NCBI GenBank assembly: GCA_030765525.1
Contig: JAVCCK010000015.1
Span: forward strand, 98,734 to 162,733
Length of the DNA: 64,000 nt
Direction of reading: 5' to 3'
Origin: Candidatus Lernaella stagnicola
Lineage (GTDB): Bacteria > Lernaellota > Lernaellaia > Lernaellales > Lernaellaceae
Below, piece after piece: positions 11,551-19,307 of the stretch. The position numbers and the translations under genes are program-made. The notes under the pieces are model-generated. The model made no database searches and was not told where the DNA came from. It saw only the letters and a list, made by a program, of their open reading frames with translations. The stretch's first letter is position 1. Each line of letters opens with the position of its first letter.

Positions 11551-11858
11551 TTGCACAAGCAGGTGAGTGCGTCGGTGGACGAGGGCGCGACCCTGTTGCT
11601 CGGCGGCGAGGTGCCCAAGGGTCCGGGTTTCTTCTACCCGGCGACCTTGCTCACGAATGTGACGCCCGGCATGACCGCGGCGAAGCGTTGGTTCCCGAAA
11701 TCGAGGCCGGGAGCGTGTTCGTCAACGGCATGGTGAAATCCGATCCGCGCTTGCCCTTCGGCGGCGTCAAAAGTTCGGGCTATGGTCGCGAGCTTTCGCA
11801 GGAAGGCATTCGGGAGTTCGTGAACGTAAAAACGGTGTGGGTTGGCGAGGCGGATTAG
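11551..11858 (+). pseudogene. Aldehyde dehydrogenase C-terminal remnant with internal deletion and frameshift
   Basis: Two stretches in different frames match the C-terminal quarter of NAD(P)-aldehyde dehydrogenases of the succinate-semialdehyde type. The first, from 11551, reads [20 protein letters not shown] then [17 protein letters not shown]. The second, from about 11690, reads [20 protein letters not shown] then [20 protein letters not shown]. Between them about 50 family residues (including the ELFGPV region) are missing and the frame shifts. The N-terminal three quarters, with the catalytic Cys and Glu, are absent. The fragment begins 6 bases after the hydrolase stop and ends by overlapping the convergent CoA-transferase gene by 4 bases. 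Confidence 0.85.
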
Positions 11859-13786
11859 TCCTCGTCAAAAGTGTACGACAGCGAGTACATGTTGCTTTCG
11901 ACCGCCGTGCGGATACGCTTCCGGCTCTGCGCACCTTCCAAACTACGATGAAACAGTTTGAGCATCGCCTTGTTGCGCGCCAGCACTTCGACGCGAAAAC
12001 CGACAATTTCCGCGCCCGCCTTCGCAATCGTCGTGAGGTGTTCGAGCAGCGCCGTGCCGATGCCGCGACGGCGGTACTGTTCATGGACGGTGAAGGCGCA
12101 TTCCGCGATATTGGTTTGCGGGTTGCGGTGGTAACTCGCCACGCCCAGCAAGCGCTCCCTCCCGACCTGCCCAACGGTGGCGACGACTGTCATCTTATTG
12201 CGGTAATCCACGATGGTTTCCGGGTGCACGCGGCGGTGTGGGAAGCGGCCGTCCTCGCTGTTGAATCGCAAGGCGAGATTCTCCGGTGAGAGCGAATAAT
12301 AGAGTTCCTGCAACAGGGCTTCATCGCGTGGGCGGATCGGTCGCAGGTGAACGACGGTGCCGTCACTGAGGGCGATATCCTTGCGCCAGTGGTCCGGATA
12401 GAGGCTGCTTTTAGGCAAGCGCTGATCGGCGTACACGTAGTGCAATTCCTTGGCGCGTTCGAGCAGGCTGTCGCGGAAGGCCGGGTGCGCGATCTCGATC
12501 AATGCCATCGTGCGTTCGCGGATGCTTTTGCCGTAGAGGTACGCGATGCCGTACTCGGTGACGACGTAATGCACGTCGCTACGGGTGAGCACGACGCCCG
12601 CGCCGGGAGTCAGTGTCGGCACGATGCGCGAAACGGCGTCGTTTTTCGCGGTCGCCGGCAGAACGATGATGGGTTTGCCGCCCGCGCTGCGCGCCGCGCC
12701 GCGCATGAAATCCACCTGCGATCCGAAGCCGCTGTAGAAACGGTGGCCGATGGAGTCGGCGCAAACCTGGCCGGTGAAGTCGATTTCCAGCGCGCCGTTG
12801 ATGGCGGTCATCTTGTGGTGGCGGGCGATCACCACCGGGTCGCTGGTGTAGTCGGCGGGGTACAATTCGAAACGCGGGTTGTGGTGCAGATATTCATACA
12901 AGCGCCGCGACCCCACGCAGAACGAGGCGACGACCACGCCGTCGTGCTGTCCCTTGCAGCGGTTGGTGACGACGCCGCGTTCAATCAGGTCGATCAGGCC
13001 GTCGGAAAACATCTCGGTATGCACGCCCAGATCGCGTTTGTCGCCTAAGTGGCGGAGGATGGCGTTCGGGATTTTGCCGATGCCGATTTGCAGCGTGGCT
13101 TCGTCTTCCACGAGGCGGACGACGTGCTGCGCGATGCGCTCGCTGATTTCGCCGGGCTCGTCCCAGGCGAACTCCAACAGGTCTTCCTCGAAGGGCACGA
13201 CGGCGTCCAATTCGTCGATGGCCACGAAACTGTCGCCGCCGATCCAGGGCATGCGCGGGTTGACCTGCGCGATCACGAAGCGCGCGCTTCGCACGGCGGC
13301 TTTCACGGTTTCGACCGAAACGCCGAGGCTGCAGCGGCCGGCCTCGTCGGGCGGCGTCACCTGAATGAGCGCGGCGTCGATGACGAGTTGGCCGGTGCGC
13401 ATCAGCCGCGGGATCTCCGAGAGGGTGATCGGGGTGTAGTCGGCCAGACCGCTGGCGACGGCCGCGCGCGTGTTCGAGCCGATGAAGAAGCAATTGAAGC
13501 GGATGTTCTCGGCCAAGCGGGGGTCGTCGAAGGAGACCTGGCTGGAGCCGAGCAGGTGAATCACTTCGACGTCGGCGAGCCGCGGTGCGTATTTTCGTAG
13601 CTCGCGCAGTAGGTGCCGTGGTTCGGCGCACGCCGAAGAGACAAAAAGCCGGTCGCCGGGGCGAATGCGGGCGAAGGCTCGCGCCGGGGTCACGATTTTA
13701 TTCGTTTGGCGAGCCAGGCGGTCCCGCCAATCGGGATCACGGCCCGGTTGAGAAATCGTGATCGGGGGGTCGCGCTGCAAGGGCAT
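11855..13786 (-). CDS. Acetyl-CoA hydrolase/CoA-transferase fused to a GNAT acetyltransferase domain
   Basis: Residues about 25-430 form a class I CoA-transferase of the 4-hydroxybutyrate/acetyl-CoA hydrolase type: [57 protein letters not shown], and [14 protein letters not shown] near the C-terminal end. A GNAT domain follows (about 460-640) with the acetyl-CoA loop [14 protein letters not shown]. The first part moves CoA between carboxylic acids or hydrolyses acyl-CoA; the GNAT part may acetylate a lysine, perhaps autoregulating the enzyme, but that is inference. The start at 13786 is preceded by GGAG eight bases upstream; the alternative GTG at 13810 lacks one. Confidence 0.88.
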   Translation of the reverse strand: MPLQRDPPITISQPGRDPDWRDRLARQTNKIVTPARAFARIRPGDRLFVSSACAEPRHLLRELRKYAPRLADVEVIHLLGSSQVSFDDPRLAENIRFNCFFIGSNTRAAVASGLADYTPITLSEIPRLMRTGQLVIDAALIQVTPPDEAGRCSLGVSVETVKAAVRSARFVIAQVNPRMPWIGGDSFVAIDELDAVVPFEEDLLEFAWDEPGEISERIAQHVVRLVEDEATLQIGIGKIPNAILRHLGDKRDLGVHTEMFSDGLIDLIERGVVTNRCKGQHDGVVVASFCVGSRRLYEYLHHNPRFELYPADYTSDPVVIARHHKMTAINGALEIDFTGQVCADSIGHRFYSGFGSQVDFMRGAARSAGGKPIIVLPATAKNDAVSRIVPTLTPGAGVVLTRSDVHYVVTEYGIAYLYGKSIRERTMALIEIAHPAFRDSLLERAKELHYVYADQRLPKSSLYPDHWRKDIALSDGTVVHLRPIRPRDEALLQELYYSLSPENLALRFNSEDGRFPHRRVHPETIVDYRNKMTVVATVGQVGRERLLGVASYHRNPQTNIAECAFTVHEQYRRRGIGTALLEHLTTIAKAGAEIVGFRVEVLARNKAMLKLFHRSLEGAQSRKRIRTAVESNMYSLSYTFDED

Positions 13787-14005
13787 ACCCAATCTCCGAC
13801 GGCAACTCACCGTACAGTTTTCTTCTTTACTCTATCAAAACTTCGTTACGGCGGCGCGAAAATCAAGAAGGCGGCCGATTAACGGACGCGACCGGTGAAT
13901 CTCGTCCGTTTGGGATTGCGCCTTCAAACAAGGGCGATTTCTATGTAAAAAGGATTTGGTTTTTTCGCGGCACAACACGCCGGACAGCGGGAGGAGGGCG
14001 TGCCC

Positions 14006-16552
14006 ATGAGATTTCCGATTTTTGTTGCGGTGATTTTGACTCTTTGTTGCCCGGCGCTCGCTGCGGCGCAGCTTGCGGTGTCGGCGGATTTCTACGTCGC
14101 GCCGGACGGCGACGACGTCGGCGACGGTAGCCGTGACGAGCCTTTCGCCACACCGGCACGCGCGCAACAAGCCGTGCGGGAATTGGTTGCCGCCGGCCTC
14201 GACCACGCGGTGCTCGTCTATTTTCGAGAGGGCATCTATCCCTTCGACGCGCCGTTGGCCTTCGACGTAACCGACTCAGGCTCCGAGCAATACGGGGTTA
14301 CCTACGCGGCGTATCCCGGCGAGGAAGTCTCGTTCAACGGTGGCGCGCGGCTGCTTGCCGAGTGGTTCGCGCCGGTGACGGACGCGGCGATCCTCGACCG
14401 CCTCTTGCCCGAAGCGCGCGACGAAGTGCTGGTCGTGGATTTGCCCGCGCATGGCGTTACCGATTACGGCGAACTGTTTCGCCGCGGTTTCAATTTCGAT
14501 AACGGGCCGCTCGATGACGACACGCCGCCCGCGGGTTTGGAGATATTCGTCAACGGCCGGCCTTTGCAGCTCGCCCGCTATCCGAACGACGAATACCTGC
14601 GTGTGGCCGCAGCGCCCGGCGGGCCGGAGACATTGCAATTTCGGTATTCCGGTGACCGCCCCGACCGCTGGACCGAAGCGGCGGACCCCTGGTTCTACGG
14701 CCATTGGAACGCGTTTTGGGCGGATTGTTTCTTCCCGGTCCAGAGCATTGATACCGCCACGCGCACCGTGAATATCAAGCCGATCAGCGAAGAGGAAATC
14801 GAGCGGTGGGGCTGGAACGAAGGCGACGCCTGGGGCAACTACGGCATCGAGCCCTCGCGGCCGTATTTCGCGTTGAACCTGCTGGAAGAAATCGACGTGC
14901 CGGGCGAGTGGTACTTGGATCGTGAAGAGGGGCTGCTCTATGTGTACCCGACCGCTGATTTTGCGACGGCGGATATTTTCGTTTCGCTCGCGGACGAACT
15001 GCTGCAACTGGACGGCGCGGCGCATCTGACGTTCGAGAACCTCACCTTCGAAGTCGTGCGCAATATGCATTTCAAAGTGTCCGACGGCGTGGATGTCGCG
15101 TTTCACCGCTGCACCTTCCGCGACGCGGGTTCCGCCGTGGGCCGCGTCATCGGTGAGGCCAGCGGCATCGACAGCAGCCATATCTACGGCATCGGCGGGA
15201 CGGTCGTGGGTCTCAAGGGCGGCGATCGCTACGACTTGATCGAAGCCGAAAACTATCTGACCAATTCCCACATTCACGACTACGCGTTCTATGCCCGCAT
15301 GGGCACGATGGCCGTCAACGTCCGCGGTGTCGGGCAGATCGTGGCACACAACTTGATTCACGACGCGCCCCACATGGCGGTTCTGTTCAAGGAAAACGAG
15401 CATACCATCGAGAGCAACGAGATTTTCAATCTGTGCTGGGACGCCGACGACGCCGGGACGATCTACGTTGGGCGCGATTGGGGCGCGCGCGGCACGGAAA
15501 TCCGCCATAACTTCATTCACCACATCAACAGCAGCCTGCACCCGTGGCAGTTCGGCGAATTGGTGGCCGAGGGCGTGCATGGCGTCTACCTCGACGACAC
15601 GTCGTGCGGCAACTACACCGTCGGCAACGTGTTCTACGAAGTGGACAAACGCGGCGTGATGATCGGCGGCGGCCGCGATAACGTCGTGGAAAACAACATC
15701 ATGGCCAACATGAACAGCGCCTTGTTTATCGACCGGCGCGGGCTGGCGCGAACGCCGGAGCAGAACGAATCGTTGTGGAACAAGCTCGTGCCCTACAACG
15801 TCACCGAGCCGCCGTGGAGCACGTACTATCCCGAGTTGGCGGCGATGTACGACGACCCGACGCCCTACGAACCCGACAACAACCACGTCAACCGCAACAT
15901 GGCGCACGAGCGACTGTTCTGGGTCGAGCAGGGGTTCTGGGGCAGCAGCGTGTGGGAAGTGCTGATGGGGCTGCCGCTGAGTTTCCTGATTTTCGAGGAC
16001 AACCTGCCGAATGTGGAAGACCCGGGCTTCGTCGATGAGGCGAACTTGGATTTGAGTTTGCGGCCCGATTCGCCCGCGTACACCATCCCCGGCTGGGAGG
16101 AAATTCCTTTCTCCGAGATCGGCTTGATTCTTACGCCGCCGGAACTGGAGATCGCGCTCGCCTCCGACAAGGCCGCCGTGATCCAAGTGCGCGGCATTAC
16201 CGACCCGTGGGCGTCGATTGCCTCGGCAACCCTCGACGGCCGGGACGTGGCGGCTTCGTTGACGGTCGCCTCCAACGGCATGATCCGTGGGACGATCGAT
16301 CTTTCCGAGGTGAGCCAGTCGCCGGTCGTGTTGGAGGTGGTCGTGGCCGACCCGAAAGGCCGCACATCCGATGCCGGTTTCTCGAACGAACTTGACGTGC
16401 CGGTCGGCGATGATGACGATACAAACAGTGACGACGACGCCGATGACGACACAAACGGTGACGACGACGCCGTCGATGACGACGCATCCGGTGACGACGA
16501 CGACGCATTCGGCGACGACGACAATGACGACGACGCCGGCTGTGGTTGCTAA
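14006..16552 (+). CDS. Secreted right-handed beta-helix protein with Asp-rich tail ending in Cys-Gly-Cys
   Basis: An 848-residue exported protein with a signal peptide (VILTLCCPALAAAQ). It begins with the beta-helix starter motif FYVAPDGDDVGDGSRDEPFA and then has many short parallel-beta rungs rich in Asn and His (HLTFENLTFEV, VAHNLIHDAPHMAVLFKENE, GNYTVGNVFYEVDKRGVMIG, DNVVENNIMANMNSALFI). This architecture is shared with polysaccharide lyases and surface-binding proteins; no catalytic site was assigned. After a small beta domain (about 715-795) come 45 residues of Asp with Thr/Asn/Ala, then AGCGC at the C-terminus. The tail may be a sorting or anchoring signal (see findings). The start at 14006 has GGAGG eight bases upstream. 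Confidence 0.85.
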   Translation: MRFPIFVAVILTLCCPALAAAQLAVSADFYVAPDGDDVGDGSRDEPFATPARAQQAVRELVAAGLDHAVLVYFREGIYPFDAPLAFDVTDSGSEQYGVTYAAYPGEEVSFNGGARLLAEWFAPVTDAAILDRLLPEARDEVLVVDLPAHGVTDYGELFRRGFNFDNGPLDDDTPPAGLEIFVNGRPLQLARYPNDEYLRVAAAPGGPETLQFRYSGDRPDRWTEAADPWFYGHWNAFWADCFFPVQSIDTATRTVNIKPISEEEIERWGWNEGDAWGNYGIEPSRPYFALNLLEEIDVPGEWYLDREEGLLYVYPTADFATADIFVSLADELLQLDGAAHLTFENLTFEVVRNMHFKVSDGVDVAFHRCTFRDAGSAVGRVIGEASGIDSSHIYGIGGTVVGLKGGDRYDLIEAENYLTNSHIHDYAFYARMGTMAVNVRGVGQIVAHNLIHDAPHMAVLFKENEHTIESNEIFNLCWDADDAGTIYVGRDWGARGTEIRHNFIHHINSSLHPWQFGELVAEGVHGVYLDDTSCGNYTVGNVFYEVDKRGVMIGGGRDNVVENNIMANMNSALFIDRRGLARTPEQNESLWNKLVPYNVTEPPWSTYYPELAAMYDDPTPYEPDNNHVNRNMAHERLFWVEQGFWGSSVWEVLMGLPLSFLIFEDNLPNVEDPGFVDEANLDLSLRPDSPAYTIPGWEEIPFSEIGLILTPPELEIALASDKAAVIQVRGITDPWASIASATLDGRDVAASLTVASNGMIRGTIDLSEVSQSPVVLEVVVADPKGRTSDAGFSNELDVPVGDDDDTNSDDDADDDTNGDDDAVDDDASGDDDDAFGDDDNDDDAGCGC

Positions 16553-16582
16553 AACACCGGCGCGATGAGGTAGCGAGACATC

Positions 16583-17062
16583 ATAAAAAAACTTTTTGCA
16601 TCATCGTTCCTACTTTTGCTTGCCGCGGCGTGCACCATGACCGCAGCGCGTATCGAGACCTCCGGCGGGGACCGTTTTCATAAAACCGAGTACCGTTCGA
16701 TTGCCGATGCGGCTACCGGGCTGGAATGGTTCGTCGGCCCAGACCGCAACACCACGGTCGGCCAGGCGCGCGATTTTGCGGCATCGTTGAAGGCAGGCGG
16801 CCACCAAGACTGGCGACTGCCAAACGTGCGTGAACTGCGGACGATCTGGACGCCCGGCGCCGGTCCGAAAAATCTGCCGCCGCCCTTCGCGGTTGGGGGC
16901 GAGTTGATCTGGACGGGGGAACTATCCGTCTTCGGCTACGTCTACCTGCGATTGGTCAACGGAACGCTCGGTTTCGACACGTTGGCACGCCGCAAGCACG
17001 GTTTCCGCGCGTTGGCGGTACGCGGCCCAGCGTTGATCGATCCCTACGCCGTCAGTCCCTGA
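16583..17062 (+). CDS. Small DUF1566 (Lcl C-terminal-like) lipoprotein with no canonical start codon
   Basis: The reading frame after the TAG at 16571-16573 encodes a textbook lipoprotein signal, KKLFASSFLLLLAAAC, but the codons before it are ATC ATA AAA AAA. The start is therefore ATA (16583), ATC (16580) or a miscalled ATG. A GAGG lies at 16566-16569. The TTG at 16616 is the only conventional alternative and would delete the Lys-Lys and most of the hydrophobic core. The mature part is one DUF1566 unit: ADAATGLEWFVGPDRNTTVG, a cluster ending DWRLPNVRELRTIW, and a final GFRALAVRG. Function unknown; a larger relative lies at 53296-54837. It overlaps the convergent gene by 11 bases. Confidence 0.7.
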   Translation: MKKLFASSFLLLLAAACTMTAARIETSGGDRFHKTEYRSIADAATGLEWFVGPDRNTTVGQARDFAASLKAGGHQDWRLPNVRELRTIWTPGAGPKNLPPPFAVGGELIWTGELSVFGYVYLRLVNGTLGFDTLARRKHGFRALAVRGPALIDPYAVSP

Positions 17063-19265
17063 ATCGACTCCGCCATTCTTCCCGCGGCACGACGGCGCGC
17101 ATGGCGTCGAGCGCGGCCCAAATCGAGGCGGAGGTCCACATCGAGGTTTTGTGGTCGATCGATCCCTTGATCCACCGGCGGTGGCGTTTGACCAGCGGCT
17201 TGTTCATGTAAACCCATGTCGTTTGGTGAATCAGTTCCGGCACGAGACCCGCAGGCAGCGCGACGGTAATGCCGCCGACGGTGGTCGGCCCCAGCGGGTA
17301 ACCGGCGGTCGGAACGATCTGCATCGCGGCGAGCAAGGTAGTCCACGCGAGGCTTTTCAGGGCGTCGTCGTCGCGCGCTTCGCCGAGCCAATACAGATCG
17401 GCGGGGGTCGTGAACAGGTAGACGTCGAGGTGGTTGTTCTCAGTGCTGACCAAGGTCAGGCCGCGCGTTCGCAATTTCCATTTGCCGAGCAGAGTTTCAT
17501 CGGCAAACGGGATATCGACCAGGCTGATCCACGACACGACGAGCCACGCGACTTTTGACGCCGCGTCGAGCCACTGGTCTTCGCCGGTGGTTTCGTGCAG
17601 GCGGCGCAGAGCGTGAAGCGTCGCGGTGGCCGCCTCTTTGTCTTCGCAATCGGCGTCGAGCGTGGAGCCGTGAAAACGAAGCGGCGCGACCATCTCCCGC
17701 AAAAGAAACTCGCCGGCGCGGACGGCCGCGGCGCGGTAATGCTCAAGGCCCGTGGCGTCAAAAGCGTCCAGCAACGTGGTGACGACGTTGGGCGTGGCGC
17801 CGAGGTTGTCGGCCTGCAACGGATGGTGGTCGCGGAAGCGATAGCGGCGGGCGAAGCCGCCTTCGGGCAATTGCAGGTTGACGAGCTGGTCGGCAAGCAG
17901 AAGCGCCGCGCGGCGCCAATTCTCGCGTTGCGGATCGACTTGCGCAGCCGCCAACAGATGGCTGATCGCTTCGGCCAAGCGGCGGGTGGCGGCACTGGGA
18001 TTGTGCGGGTAGACGAGCGGCGGTTCGAAGGTAAACGGTCGGCGCACCGGCAGGCCGAAAAGGTTGTCGCACCAGAAATCGCAAAGTAGGCCGTTTCGCA
18101 TGCCCGTTTCCAGCCAGGAGTCCAACACCGCCGCTCCCATCGCGGAGGCTTCGGCGTCGTCTTCGCCGCGGGAAATCAGATTCGTTGCATGGGCGAAGGC
18201 GGAGCCGGTGAAGGCGGGCTCGCAAATACCGATGACGGGTTTCTCTCCGAAAGTTTCGACGAAGGTATAGAAACCGGCGACCGACCGCGAACTGCGCCGC
18301 GGGAAGTAGTGGCTCTTCACGTGGGTGACAATCGCCTTGCGAATTTCGACGACGCTTCGCTCGCCCGCGTAGTCGTTTGACGCGGGCCACATGTCGAGGC
18401 CGGTCTTCGCGGCGATTTCAAAGGCGCGATAGGCGTCGTCGGCCTCGCCCCAGACGAGGCGAAAGTTCATTTGCCACTCAGATCCGGTGGCGGCGCGATA
18501 GTAACCGACCTGAGGCGCGAGAAGCGTGCGCTTGTCCTGGTAACTGCGCGGCGCTTCCCGAAAAGGTTGGTGCGCCCAAAGGCTGCGAGGGCTAACCCCC
18601 ATGGCGCCGATGTCGCATTGATCGGGCGCGAGCAGGTAGGGGCCGGTCTGCCGGTAGCCGCGTCGCAAGGGCAGAGCAATGTCGCGCCCGGCCGGCTGTC
18701 GACGCAGGAGGGCGATGAAACGACGCGCGTCCGGCAAAAAGGCAATCGCCCCGGGCCACGCGAGGCGGTCGTCACGAAAAGTCCACTGGTTGCCGTGGCG
18801 GGTCGAAGGCGCTCCCTTCGCGGTATGCGGGTTACCGTCGATCCAAATGCCCGGGACGTAGTAACGCGGTTGTCGGCCGGGCGGCAAGCAAACGCTTAGC
18901 GACTGATTGAGCCCGAGGCTCTCGTCGCCCGCTATGATCTGCGTCGTGAGAAGTAGGTCCACGCCGTGGTCGCCTGCCGCGTCGATCGCCAGCGTAACGA
19001 GCGCGCGAGCGCCGCCGCGGAATTCGATTTCAGTTACGAATCCGCCATCGCCGGCACGTTCGAAATGTAAGGGCGGCGCCGTCTCGCCACCGGGGAATGA
19101 ATCACCGGCCCGATGAAGTTCGAAACCGCCGGCCACCGTTATCGCGAACGCCAAGCCGGGGAGGCTGAGTTCAAGTTCGCCGTGCGGCGTTGCCGTGATT
19201 TGCAAGGCCCGGTCTCCAGAAAGTTGTTTCGCCGGAGTGTAGTCCAGGCGACGAAAAAGGGCCAT
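17052..19265 (-). CDS. Large alpha-toroid-like protein of unknown function
   Basis: A 737-residue protein without a signal peptide. The N-terminal third is beta-rich (LELSLPGLAFAITVAGGFEL, FVTEIEFRGGARALVTLAID). The C-terminal two thirds are helical hairpins with aromatic/acidic turns (TLHALRRLHETTGEDQWLDA, NNHLDVYLFTTPADLYW, SMWTSASIWAALDAMRAV), resembling six-hairpin glycosidases. It has the same overall design as the protein at 7525-9624 but little obvious direct identity. No active site was assigned. The presumed start (ATG, 19265) sits inside the stem of a terminator-like hairpin and has no clear SD, so the true start could be a little downstream. Confidence 0.68.
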   Translation of the reverse strand: MALFRRLDYTPAKQLSGDRALQITATPHGELELSLPGLAFAITVAGGFELHRAGDSFPGGETAPPLHFERAGDGGFVTEIEFRGGARALVTLAIDAAGDHGVDLLLTTQIIAGDESLGLNQSLSVCLPPGRQPRYYVPGIWIDGNPHTAKGAPSTRHGNQWTFRDDRLAWPGAIAFLPDARRFIALLRRQPAGRDIALPLRRGYRQTGPYLLAPDQCDIGAMGVSPRSLWAHQPFREAPRSYQDKRTLLAPQVGYYRAATGSEWQMNFRLVWGEADDAYRAFEIAAKTGLDMWPASNDYAGERSVVEIRKAIVTHVKSHYFPRRSSRSVAGFYTFVETFGEKPVIGICEPAFTGSAFAHATNLISRGEDDAEASAMGAAVLDSWLETGMRNGLLCDFWCDNLFGLPVRRPFTFEPPLVYPHNPSAATRRLAEAISHLLAAAQVDPQRENWRRAALLLADQLVNLQLPEGGFARRYRFRDHHPLQADNLGATPNVVTTLLDAFDATGLEHYRAAAVRAGEFLLREMVAPLRFHGSTLDADCEDKEAATATLHALRRLHETTGEDQWLDAASKVAWLVVSWISLVDIPFADETLLGKWKLRTRGLTLVSTENNHLDVYLFTTPADLYWLGEARDDDALKSLAWTTLLAAMQIVPTAGYPLGPTTVGGITVALPAGLVPELIHQTTWVYMNKPLVKRHRRWIKGSIDHKTSMWTSASIWAALDAMRAVVPREEWRSRFRD

Positions 19266-19285
19266 CACCGGTCGGCAATGGCCCT
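19254..19285 (-). terminator. Rho-independent terminator overlapping the start of the next gene
   Basis: On the minus strand an 8-bp perfect stem (AGGGCCAT / ATGGCCCT, 19278-19285 and 19258-19265) with a 12-base loop is followed by a run of T at 19254-19258. It lies 22 bases after the stop of the Cys-rich gene (19308). The 3' arm contains the ATG of the next minus-strand gene. Confidence 0.75.
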
Positions 19286-19307
19286 TGTGTACTATGCGAT
19301 CTTTTTG

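Noticed and set aside
14276-16186. A 636-codon open frame opposite the beta-helix gene
   Set aside because: Same reason: antisense shadow without any recognisable domain or SD.
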